Shown: positions 17,888 to 25,455 of the stretch, one piece after another
How positions within the stretch are numbered: position 1 is the stretch's first letter
Layout: each line of letters begins with the position of its first letter
Source: Clostridium sp. C2-6-12
GTDB taxonomy: Bacteria > Bacillota > Clostridia > Clostridiales > Clostridiaceae
Assembly: GCF_009928485.1 (NCBI RefSeq)
Contig: NZ_JAABNP010000033.1
Span: 1-64,000 of the forward strand
Reading direction: 5' to 3'
Length of the DNA stretch: 64,000 nucleotides
Notes under the pieces: model-generated
Told to the model about the DNA's origin: nothing
Databases searched by the model: none
The model's input: the letters and a program-made list of their open reading frames with translations, nothing else
Made by a program: the position numbers and the translations under genes

Positions 17888-18766
17888 TTGACTTATTTAA
17901 TAGGAATTGATATTGGTGGAACTAATTTAAGAGCAGCAGTTATTTCAAAAGAAGGAAATATATTAGAAACTTTCAAAACTGAAAACGAAGTACAAAAAGG
18001 AGCAGCTTATAATTTAGATAAATTAATTAATCAAATAAAAGTTCAATGGTGCAAGTATGACTTTGAAAAAGTTGGTGTAGGGGCACCAGGACCTTTAGAT
18101 CTTAAAGTAGGAAAGTTATTAAATCCAGTTAATTTAAAGGGATGGGAAAATTTCAATATTAAACAGTATTTAAATGAGAAACTAAATTTACCTGTAAAAG
18201 TTAATAATGATGCAAATGTAGCTGGTCTTGCAGAAAGTTTAGTTGGATGCGCGAAAGAATGTGAATCAGTTTTTTATATTACAGTTTCTACAGGAGTTGG
18301 AGGCGCTTTAATTCTTGATAAAAAAATCATAAATGGGGCACACAGTCAAACAGCAGAAATTTATAATATGATAATAAATGAAGATCAATATAGTCACGTA
18401 GGTTTAAACAAGGGTGGATTAGAAGGTCAGTGCAGTGGTGTTCATATTGCAAGAATAGCTTCTGATGCATATGGAAAAACATTGACTACAAAAGAAGTGT
18501 TTGATTTATATGAAAAAAAAGATGAAAAAGCAGTACAAGTAATAAATAAATGGATAGATAATATTTCTATTGGAATTGCAAATATAATTGCAGTGGTGGA
18601 TCCAGAAACTGTAGTTATTGGAGGCGCTGTCATGATAAATAATCCATATTTATTACCTGAAATTATTAAATGTACAAAAACAAAGGTTGCAGATCCAGCA
18701 ATAGTTGACATAAGAATAGCACAAATTGGTGATAATGCAGGACTTATAGGAGCAGCAATGCTTTAA
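17888..18766 (+). CDS. ROK-family sugar kinase (first copy)
   Basis: The 292-residue protein has the ASKHA fold. The phosphate loop is IGIDIGGTNLRAAV at residues 5-18, then GVGAPGPLD, VNNDANVAGLAES and STGVGGALI. The usual ROK zinc motif (CxCG..GC) is missing; the equivalent stretch reads GLNKGGLEGQCSG. The start is TTG at 17888 after AGGAGGAG; no ATG lies in a suitable position. It probably phosphorylates glucose, mannose or a beta-glucoside at O6 with ATP. It is followed 115 bp later by the GH1 gene, and a second ROK gene comes after that, suggesting kinases for two sugars or for a disaccharide and a monosaccharide. Confidence 0.85.
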   Translation: MTYLIGIDIGGTNLRAAVISKEGNILETFKTENEVQKGAAYNLDKLINQIKVQWCKYDFEKVGVGAPGPLDLKVGKLLNPVNLKGWENFNIKQYLNEKLNLPVKVNNDANVAGLAESLVGCAKECESVFYITVSTGVGGALILDKKIINGAHSQTAEIYNMIINEDQYSHVGLNKGGLEGQCSGVHIARIASDAYGKTLTTKEVFDLYEKKDEKAVQVINKWIDNISIGIANIIAVVDPETVVIGGAVMINNPYLLPEIIKCTKTKVADPAIVDIRIAQIGDNAGLIGAAML

Positions 18767-18881
18767 GTCAGTTAACAAGTTTACAGTTAAAAGTTATAGA
18801 GAAAAGTCTACTGGCTTTTCAAAAATAACTATATAGTTAATAAAAGTAATAATAAACATGAAAAAGTAGGAGGAGAAAAAG

Positions 18882-20279
18882 ATGGGTATAAATTTTAAAT
18901 TCCCAGAAAATTTTTGGTGGGGTTCAGCAACATCAGGTCCACAAAGTGAAGGTAGGTTTAACAAAAAGCATGATAGTGTATTTGATCATTGGTTTGATAT
19001 AGAGCCAGAAGCATTTTTTGATAGAGTAGGACCTAATGTGGCATCAAATTTTTATAATAGTCATAAAGAGGATTTAGCATTAATTAAAGAGACAGGATTA
19101 AATAGCTTTAGAACATCAATTCAATGGACAAGATTGATTAAGGATTTTGAAACTGGAGAGGTAGATGAAGATGGAGTAAGATTTTACAATGAAGTAATTG
19201 ATGAGTGTATTGAAAATAATCTTCTTCCAGTTATGAATTTACATCATTTTGATTTACCTGTTGAGTTATATGATAAATATGGTGGATGGGAATCTAAACA
19301 TGTAGTAGATTTATATGTTATATTCGCAAAGAAGTGTTTTGAGCTATTTGGAGATAGGGTTAAAAATTGGACAACCTTTAATGAACCTATGGTTGTAGTT
19401 GAAGGAGAATATTTATATCAATTCCATTATCCTAAAATAGTTGATGGTAAAAAAGCAGTACAAGTAATGTTTAATTTGAATTTAGCATCAGCAAAAGCTG
19501 TTAAGGCCTTCAGGGAAATGGGTTGTCATAAAGATGGTGGAAAAATAGGAATAGTTCTAAACCTAACACCTGCGTACCCAAGATCAAATAGTGAAGAAGA
19601 TATGTTAGCTTCTAAAATAGCTGATAGTTATTTTAATACTTCTTTCTTAGATCCAGCTGTTAAAGGGCATTTCCCAGAAATACTAGTAGAAATATTAGAA
19701 AAAGATAATGTTATTTGGGAAGCAACAAGTGAAGAAATGGAAATAATTAAGAATAATACAGTAGACTTCTTAGGAGTAAATTATTATCAACCAAGAAGAG
19801 TAAAAGCTAAGGAATCTGAGATTGACAGATCAAAGGGTTGGATGCCAGATGAATACTTTGATAATTACGAAATGCCAGGAAGAAGAATGAACCCATATAG
19901 GGGTTGGGAAATATATCCACAGTGTATGTATGATATTGCAATTAATATAAGAGACAATTATAACAACATACCTTGGTATATATCAGAAAATGGCATGGGT
20001 GTTGAAGGAGAAGAGAAGTATATAAATGCAGATGGTATTATTGAAGATGATTATAGAATAGACTTCTATAAAGAACATTTAGAATATCTTCATAAAGGAA
20101 TAAGCGAGGGTTCTAATTGTTTTGGATATCATACATGGACTCCAATTGACTGTTGGTCATGGGCTAATGCGTATAAAAATAGATATGGATTTATTGCATT
20201 AGATTTAGCAACTCAAAAGAAAACTATAAAGAAATCAGGAAAATGGATTAAAGAAGTTGTTGAAAATAATGGATTTTAA
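18882..20279 (+). CDS. GH1 beta-glycosidase, 6-phospho-type signature incomplete
   Basis: The 465-residue protein is of the usual GH1 length. It has the FWWGSATSGPQSEG start, acid/base Glu168 in TTFNEP and nucleophile Glu369 in ISENGMG. Near the C-terminus, S426-WANAY-K432-N-R-Y435 aligns with the S...K.Y phosphate-binding set of 6-phospho-beta-glycosidases. Ser and Tyr are kept, but the Lys is shifted one place (Asn at its position). Ordinary beta-glucosidases have Glu at the Ser position. So it probably cleaves a 6-phosphorylated beta-glycoside, perhaps made by a neighbouring ROK kinase. Acting on unphosphorylated sugar remains possible. AGGAGG precedes the ATG. It is cytoplasmic. Confidence 0.88.
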   Translation: MGINFKFPENFWWGSATSGPQSEGRFNKKHDSVFDHWFDIEPEAFFDRVGPNVASNFYNSHKEDLALIKETGLNSFRTSIQWTRLIKDFETGEVDEDGVRFYNEVIDECIENNLLPVMNLHHFDLPVELYDKYGGWESKHVVDLYVIFAKKCFELFGDRVKNWTTFNEPMVVVEGEYLYQFHYPKIVDGKKAVQVMFNLNLASAKAVKAFREMGCHKDGGKIGIVLNLTPAYPRSNSEEDMLASKIADSYFNTSFLDPAVKGHFPEILVEILEKDNVIWEATSEEMEIIKNNTVDFLGVNYYQPRRVKAKESEIDRSKGWMPDEYFDNYEMPGRRMNPYRGWEIYPQCMYDIAINIRDNYNNIPWYISENGMGVEGEEKYINADGIIEDDYRIDFYKEHLEYLHKGISEGSNCFGYHTWTPIDCWSWANAYKNRYGFIALDLATQKKTIKKSGKWIKEVVENNGF

Positions 20280-20302
20280 TATTTAGGAATGAATAATTAT
20301 TA

Positions 20303-20332
20303 AGCTGTCTTAAAACTAATTTTAAGACAGCT
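20303..20332 (+). promoter_or_regulatory. perfect hairpin between GH1 and second ROK gene
   Basis: AGCTGTCTTAAAA and TTTTAAGACAGCT form a 13-bp stem with a CTAA loop. No T run follows, so it is more likely an mRNA stabiliser or attenuator than a full terminator. Confidence 0.6.
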
Positions 20333-20361
20333 AATTAGATTTTATATTAGGAGGATTTTAA

Positions 20362-21273
20362 ATGGAAAATTTCATGGTTTTTGATATTGGGGGAAGTTCA
20401 ATAAAGTGGTCTGTAATTAATCAAGGTGCTGATATATTAGAAAGTGGTAAATTATCAATACCAGATAATAAGGAAACTTTTTTTAATAATATAGGAAATA
20501 CAACTAATGAAATGAAGGAAAAATTTGATATACAAGGAATAGCAATAAGTGCACCAGGTGCAGTAGATTGTGAGACAGGAATTATTGGTGGTTTAAGTGC
20601 TATTTCATATATACACGGACCAAATTTTAAAGAAATTTTAAAAGAGCTTACAGGTTTAAAGGTGGAAATTGAAAACGATGCAAATTGTGCTGCACTTGGA
20701 GAATGTTGGCTTGGTGCTGGTAAAGATAATAAAGATCTAGCTTTTGTCGTTTGTGGATCAGGTATAGGCGGAGCTATAGTTAAAGATAAAAAAATTCATA
20801 GTGGAGTTCATAAGCATGGTGGAGAGTTTGGTTATTGTTTTATAAACTGTGAACTCGATGGAGAACCTAAATTTTCAAGCTGGAGTAAATCTGGTTCCAC
20901 AATGGCACTAGCTAATAAGGTGGCAGAATTAAAGGGGTTAAAAGAAGGAAGTATTGATGGAATTGAGGTCTTTGAATTATGCAAAAAAGGTGATAAAATA
21001 GCTATTCAAGAAGTAAATAAGTATTATATTATTATGGCAATCGGAATATATAATATTCAATATACCTATGACCCAGAAGTTATTGTTTTAGGTGGAGCAA
21101 TAAGTGAAAGGTCTGAATATGTTGACGAAATAAATGAAAGACTTGATTTGCTTATGAATAATGAATCAGGTGGGAAAATAAAGCCAGTTATAAAAAAATG
21201 TGAATTTGGAAATGATGCTAATAAGTTAGGTGCATTATATAATTATCTCCAAAGACAATCATATCTAGGATAG
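20362..21273 (+). CDS. ROK-family kinase (second copy), BglK-like
   Basis: The 303-residue protein has the phosphate loop FDIGGSSIKWSV at about 7-18, then ISAPGAVD, IENDANCAALGE, CGSGIGGAI and GGEFGY. It lacks the zinc Cys cluster, and residues after GEFGY read KFSSWSKSGSTMAL. This resembles the beta-glucoside kinase (BglK) branch, which phosphorylates cellobiose-type disaccharides at O6, more than glucokinases. Followed here from GH1, it would supply that enzyme with a 6-phospho-disaccharide. N-acetylmannosamine kinase is another possibility. AGGAGG lies upstream, and a two-way terminator separates it from nagA. Confidence 0.82.
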   Translation: MENFMVFDIGGSSIKWSVINQGADILESGKLSIPDNKETFFNNIGNTTNEMKEKFDIQGIAISAPGAVDCETGIIGGLSAISYIHGPNFKEILKELTGLKVEIENDANCAALGECWLGAGKDNKDLAFVVCGSGIGGAIVKDKKIHSGVHKHGGEFGYCFINCELDGEPKFSSWSKSGSTMALANKVAELKGLKEGSIDGIEVFELCKKGDKIAIQEVNKYYIIMAIGIYNIQYTYDPEVIVLGGAISERSEYVDEINERLDLLMNNESGGKIKPVIKKCEFGNDANKLGALYNYLQRQSYLG

Positions 21274-21346
21274 ATTTTATGATAAATGGTAACAAATTTA
21301 AAAATTATTCATCATAAAAATCAATAAGAGATTAAATTATAGAAAT

Positions 21347-21395
21347 AAAGAACAGGTATTTAGAAAATATGATCTTTTCTAAATACCTGCTCTTT
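21347..21395. terminator. two-way terminator between ROK gene and nagA
   Basis: AAAGAACAGGTATTTAGAAA (21347-21366) pairs with the complementary arm ending at 21395, with one mismatch. A/T runs flank both sides, so it can serve both convergent genes. Confidence 0.88.
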
Positions 21396-21402
21396 ATTTT
21401 GC

Positions 21403-22533
21403 TTATTGAATTTCTTTTCCTAAAATAAATACTTTCTTAATATTAATATTATCATCAAATAATATTAAATCAGCATCATAGCCCTCTTTAATTTGACCTT
21501 TGTGATCATGAACTTTGCAATGCCTAGCGCCATTGTAGGTGGCCATTTTTACAATTTCATGAAGGGGAAGCATAGAATTTTTATATACATTATTAACAGC
21601 TTTATCTAAAGTAAGAACTGATCCTGCCAAAGCTCCATTTTTAAGGCGAGCTGCACCATCAATTACAGAAACTTCTTGCCCACCAAGAGAATATTCACCA
21701 TCAGGCATTGAACAAGCCATCATAGCATCAGTTATTAATAATACATTATCTGTACTCTTTTGTTTATATGCAATTCTTAATGCAGGATATGAAATATGAA
21801 TTCCATCTGATATTGTTTCAGTTGTTATATCACTATCAAATGTTGCACCAACAACTCCAGGATTTCTATGAGTTAAAGGTGTCATTGCATTATAAAGATG
21901 AGTGGAGTGACAAACTCCACATTGAATTGCTTCAATGGCATCCTCATAACTTGCTTTAGTATGCCCCATTGAGCAGACAATGCCTTTTTCTGAGAGGTAC
22001 TTAATAAGTTCTTTAGCACCAAAAACTTCAGGAGCTAAAGTAATAGATACAACAGCATCTTCACAGCCTTTTACCATTTCATTGTAAGCTGAAATTGAAG
22101 GCGATAAAAGGTATTTTGGATTTTGAGCGCCAATTGCATCTGGGTTTATAAAAGGACCTTCTAAATGCGCTCCTAAGACATGAGCTCCTTCAGTTCCGTT
22201 TTCTTTAAGTTTTTTTATGACCTTCATGGATTTATTTATATCTTCTATTGAAACTGTCATAGTTGTAGGGGTAAAAGAAGTTGTTCCATGTTTAACTATT
22301 GTTTTAGCAATATTGTTTATTGCATCATCAGTTCCATCCATTGTATCAAAGCCGCCAGCGCCATGAATGTGAACATCAATGAAGCCAGGGGAAAGATATA
22401 ATCCATCTGCATCTAATATTTCTTCATCAAGGCAGTTAAGAGGATTGATTTCTTTGATTTTTCCATTTTCAATGAGGACTGAACCTTTTTCTATTTTATT
22501 TAAATAAATTATATTACAGTTTTTAATCAGCAT
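21403..22533 (-). CDS. nagA: N-acetylglucosamine-6-phosphate deacetylase
   Basis: The 376-residue amidohydrolase has metal and substrate motifs: HIHGAGGFDTMDG (about 54-66), HLEGPF (about 124), GHTKASY (about 188), HLYNAMTP and LITDAM with the catalytic Asp near 266. It removes the acetyl group of GlcNAc-6-P to give glucosamine-6-P and acetate, feeding NagB. It lies downstream of nagB on the minus strand; the 210-bp gap is filled by a TA-flanked repeat element. GGAGG 7 nt upstream supports the ATG. The deacetylase also serves GlcNAc-6-P released by the MupG/MurQ route encoded further along. Confidence 0.96.
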   Translation of the reverse strand: MLIKNCNIIYLNKIEKGSVLIENGKIKEINPLNCLDEEILDADGLYLSPGFIDVHIHGAGGFDTMDGTDDAINNIAKTIVKHGTTSFTPTTMTVSIEDINKSMKVIKKLKENGTEGAHVLGAHLEGPFINPDAIGAQNPKYLLSPSISAYNEMVKGCEDAVVSITLAPEVFGAKELIKYLSEKGIVCSMGHTKASYEDAIEAIQCGVCHSTHLYNAMTPLTHRNPGVVGATFDSDITTETISDGIHISYPALRIAYKQKSTDNVLLITDAMMACSMPDGEYSLGGQEVSVIDGAARLKNGALAGSVLTLDKAVNNVYKNSMLPLHEIVKMATYNGARHCKVHDHKGQIKEGYDADLILFDDNINIKKVFILGKEIQ

Positions 22534-22565
22534 TGTTGAACCTCCGTTTATTCAGTTAAGAGTTA

Positions 22566-22739
22566 CACCTATAAAAAAGTACCTAGGCACTTATAAAAAG
22601 AGTGGCTATGCCACAATAAGGAACTACTCTACAAAACGAAACTTTTCTGCAATTAGGAACTTAAAATTAATTAAGAGGTAGTAGTTGCGGGTGAAATTTT
22701 TTTAAGTTCTTGATTGTGTTACGCCCTTTTTTATAGGTG
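22566..22739. mobile_element. 174-bp MITE-like element with TA flanks, between nagB and nagA
   Basis: The ends CACCTATAAAAAAG (22566-22579) and CTTTTTTATAGGTG (22726-22739) are exact inverted repeats. Both are flanked by TA (22564-22565 and 22740-22741), the duplication made by IS630/Tc1-type transposases. It has no coding frame. Internal complementary pairs (GTGGC/GCCAC, AACTACT/AGTAGTT, GAACTTAAAA/TTTTAAGTTC) suggest the transcript folds extensively. It lies 4 bp past the nagB stop, so it is transcribed within the nagBA mRNA. Confidence 0.65.
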
Positions 22740-22743
22740 TATA

Positions 22744-23478
22744 TTAGTTGTTTTTTATTAAAGCTCCTACTTTCTTATCTACTATTATTGTAACATCTTT
22801 ATGCATTTGAAGCATAGTTGCAGGATTTTTACTTGTGATTTTTCCAGAGAGCATTTCTTTTACTGCTTCAGCTTTATTGTCACCATGTACAAGCAATAAG
22901 ATTTTTTTTGATTTCATAATTTGACCTAAGCCCATAGTTAAAGCTGTTTTTGGAACTTCGTCAATAGAACTAAAGAATCTTGAATTTGCTTGGATTGTAC
23001 TTTCTGTTAAATGTGTCAAATGAGTACCTGATGTTAGAACATCGTCAGGTTCATTAAATGCTATATGACCGTTACTTCCTATACCTAATATTTGTATGTC
23101 TATTCCACCAAGCTCGTCAATTTTTCTGTCGTAATTTTTAGTTTCTTCTTCAATATTTTTTGCTAATCCATTAGGTACAAAGGTGTTTTCCTTTTTTATG
23201 TTTATATGATTGAATAAATTTTCATTCATAAAATATCTATAGCTTTGAGGATCTTTTTCGCTTAAGCCTACATATTCATCTAAGTTTACAGTTTTAACTT
23301 TAGAAAAGTCAATTTGATTATTGTTATTCATTTTAATAAGTTCTTTGTAAGTTCCAATAGGAGTGCTTCCAGTTGCTAATCCAAGGATTGCATTTGGTTT
23401 TTCATTAATAACATCCTTTATATTTTCAGCTGCTAATTTACTCATTTCTTCGTAATTTTCAACAACAATTAATTTCAT
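22744..23478 (-). CDS. nagB: glucosamine-6-phosphate deaminase
   Basis: The 244-residue enzyme has LGLATGSTPIGTYKEL (about 34-49), VNLDEYVGL with the catalytic Asp near 72, GIGSNGHIAFNEP (about 136-148) and the His/Glu pair of this family. It converts glucosamine-6-P to fructose-6-P and ammonia. The length is typical of the short Gram-positive form without the allosteric tail. AAGGAAGG lies upstream of the ATG. It is first in the nagBA unit and divergent from an RpiR regulator, which may control it. Confidence 0.97.
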   Translation of the reverse strand: MKLIVVENYEEMSKLAAENIKDVINEKPNAILGLATGSTPIGTYKELIKMNNNNQIDFSKVKTVNLDEYVGLSEKDPQSYRYFMNENLFNHINIKKENTFVPNGLAKNIEEETKNYDRKIDELGGIDIQILGIGSNGHIAFNEPDDVLTSGTHLTHLTESTIQANSRFFSSIDEVPKTALTMGLGQIMKSKKILLLVHGDNKAEAVKEMLSGKITSKNPATMLQMHKDVTIIVDKKVGALIKNN

Positions 23479-23613
23479 ATTTATTACCTTCCTTCTTCTG
23501 TAAAATAATTTTTATATTTTCTAGTACTAAGAATTTAATAATTATTATTCCCGTTAATTGCATAATACTATATAATATTTATAAATTAAATACTTTATAG
23601 AGCTTTAGAAACC

Positions 23614-23642
23614 TGTTGTCATTGAATGGAACATGTTATCAT
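23614..23642. promoter_or_regulatory. direct repeat in the nagB/RpiR divergent region
   Basis: TGTTGTCAT (23614-23622) and TGTTATCAT (23634-23642) lie 20 bp apart, about two helix turns, between the divergent starts. A candidate operator for the adjacent RpiR or GntR regulator. Confidence 0.35.
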
Positions 23643-23679
23643 AGAAAGAGAAAAAAATCTAAAATAAGAGGTGTATATA

Positions 23680-24438
23680 ATGATTGATATAACAAAATTA
23701 TTTGGGGATATAAAACTTACGTCTCTTGAAGAAAGCGTGATTATATATATATTAAATAATATTGATAGCTGTATGGAAGAAGGAATAAGAGGTATAGCTA
23801 AAAAAACATATACATCTCCATCAACAATAATGAGATTATCAAAAAAACTTGGCTATAATGGTTTTGTAGAATTAGTATATTCACTAAAGTTAAAGTTATC
23901 AACAGAGGATAACAGTGAATTTATTAATGCTATAGAAAATAAAGAAGTTTTTACAACCAATTACGAAAATGCTATTAATGATTTTATAGAGTGTATAGAA
24001 AAAGGAAATATATTGATATCAGGAGAAGGTTTTTCAGAACTTGTTTCAAAATATATCTATATGAAATTATTAGTTCTTGGCAAAAAAAGCGTACTTTCAA
24101 CTTTTATAGATTTTGATATTCTTTTTGATAATCATGTGGAAACAATAGATTCAGTTATGCTTATTTCCAAATCAGGTGAAGGAAATCATTGTGTAAAAAC
24201 ATGTATGCTTGCAAAAGAAAGAAATTTAAAGGTAATCTCATTTACTGGTAATTCACAAAGTACATTAGCAAAAAATTCTGATATTACCTTTATAGTTCCT
24301 GACTGTGAAAAGTTAGATAATGATAATTACTATCCTAACCCTTTCTTTGGATATTGTATTGAAACCTTCGAGCTTGTTATTCATAAATATTTTTTAAAAT
24401 ATAATAATAAGAAAAAGGGGAATTCCAAGGACTTATAA
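23680..24438 (+). CDS. RpiR-family regulator (HTH plus SIS domain)
   Basis: The 252-residue protein has an N-terminal HTH_6 domain (about 1-77) with recognition region TSPSTIMRLSKKLGYNGF. A SIS sugar-phosphate domain follows (about 105-235). It is shorter and more divergent in the SIS half than the other two RpiR proteins of this window. A GTG at 23671 is in frame, but AGAGGTG fits the ATG at 23680. It is divergent from nagB and likely senses an amino-sugar phosphate. Whether it represses or activates is not visible. Confidence 0.85.
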   Translation: MIDITKLFGDIKLTSLEESVIIYILNNIDSCMEEGIRGIAKKTYTSPSTIMRLSKKLGYNGFVELVYSLKLKLSTEDNSEFINAIENKEVFTTNYENAINDFIECIEKGNILISGEGFSELVSKYIYMKLLVLGKKSVLSTFIDFDILFDNHVETIDSVMLISKSGEGNHCVKTCMLAKERNLKVISFTGNSQSTLAKNSDITFIVPDCEKLDNDNYYPNPFFGYCIETFELVIHKYFLKYNNKKKGNSKDL

Positions 24439-24614
24439 TTGAGTTGAAATTTACAATTTAATACTAGAAGAAGTTTATTATTCATTGAATATTAGCCTAA
24501 TATAATGAATAAGGTTGAAAATTGTAATTTTTATAACTTTAGGTATATAATGAATGGTAAAGGTGATATAATTTAATATATAAACAGGTATTGTAAGGAG
24601 TTGGAATACGAATA

Positions 24615-25325
24615 ATGGCAAAGTATGAAGAAATTGCTGAAGATATAAGAAATGGAATATTAAACGGCAAATATGGTCCAAAGGAACAATTGCCTTTAGA
24701 AAAGGAAATGTGCGAACATTATGGAGTTAGCAGAATAACAATAAAAAAAGCTGTTGATGAGCTTGTTATTCAAGGATTGGTAATAAAGAGAAGAGGCTCA
24801 GGAACTTTTGTAAAAGCACTTGATGATGATGATGTTCAAGAATTAAGCATGGCAAAACAGTTTGAAGGTTTTTCAGAAGCCCATAGAGACATGAAGGTTC
24901 ATTCTGAGATAGTAAATTTTGAGGTGGTCCATCCAACAGAAGAAATTGCAACTAAATTGAAGATTAGTTGTGATGATTTTGTTTATTATGTAGTAAGAAC
25001 TAGATATGGAGATGATGTACCATTTGTAATTGAGTATACATATATGCCTATAGGTCTTATACCAGGAATAAAAAATGATGTTTTATTAAGTTCAGTTTAT
25101 GGTTATATTGAAAAAGAACTTAAATTAAAAATTAAGAGTTCCCATAGAGTAATTCGTGCAATGTTGCCAAGTGAATTAGAACAAAAATGGTTGAAAATAG
25201 ATAGTAATTTCCCAATACTAGAAGTTGAGCAAGTAGGATTTTTAGATAATGGTCAGCCATTTGAATATTCAAGAGCACACCATAGAAGTGATAAAATTGA
25301 ATTTAGAATAGTAAGTATTAAATAA
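24615..25325 (+). CDS. GntR-family regulator, HutC/UTRA type
   Basis: The 236-residue protein has an N-terminal winged helix (about 1-70, PLEKEMCEHYGVSRITIKKA and GLVIKRRGSGTFV). A UTRA ligand domain follows (about 90-232), with VRTRYGDDVPFVIEYTYMP typical of sugar-phosphate-sensing members such as NagR/YvoA and GmuR. AAGGAG lies a long 14 nt before the ATG, which may lower translation. It sits near nagBA and near the mannoside locus, so GlcNAc-6-P or a glucoside phosphate is a plausible ligand. A strong terminator follows. Confidence 0.9.
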   Translation: MAKYEEIAEDIRNGILNGKYGPKEQLPLEKEMCEHYGVSRITIKKAVDELVIQGLVIKRRGSGTFVKALDDDDVQELSMAKQFEGFSEAHRDMKVHSEIVNFEVVHPTEEIATKLKISCDDFVYYVVRTRYGDDVPFVIEYTYMPIGLIPGIKNDVLLSSVYGYIEKELKLKIKSSHRVIRAMLPSELEQKWLKIDSNFPILEVEQVGFLDNGQPFEYSRAHHRSDKIEFRIVSIK

Positions 25326-25366
25326 GTATAAGGTTTTAATAATCAACTATAATATAGAAGTTAAAA

Positions 25367-25412
25367 CACCATGCATAATTTGGAGAAATTCATATGCATG
25401 GTGCTTTTTTTT
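25367..25412 (+). terminator. terminator after the GntR gene
   Basis: CACCATGCATA (25367-25377) pairs with TATGCATGGTG (25393-25403), followed by C and eight Ts. Confidence 0.92.
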
Positions 25413-25455
25413 GAGAAAGTGAATTTAAACTGATTAAGCTCAAAAATATATCTTG

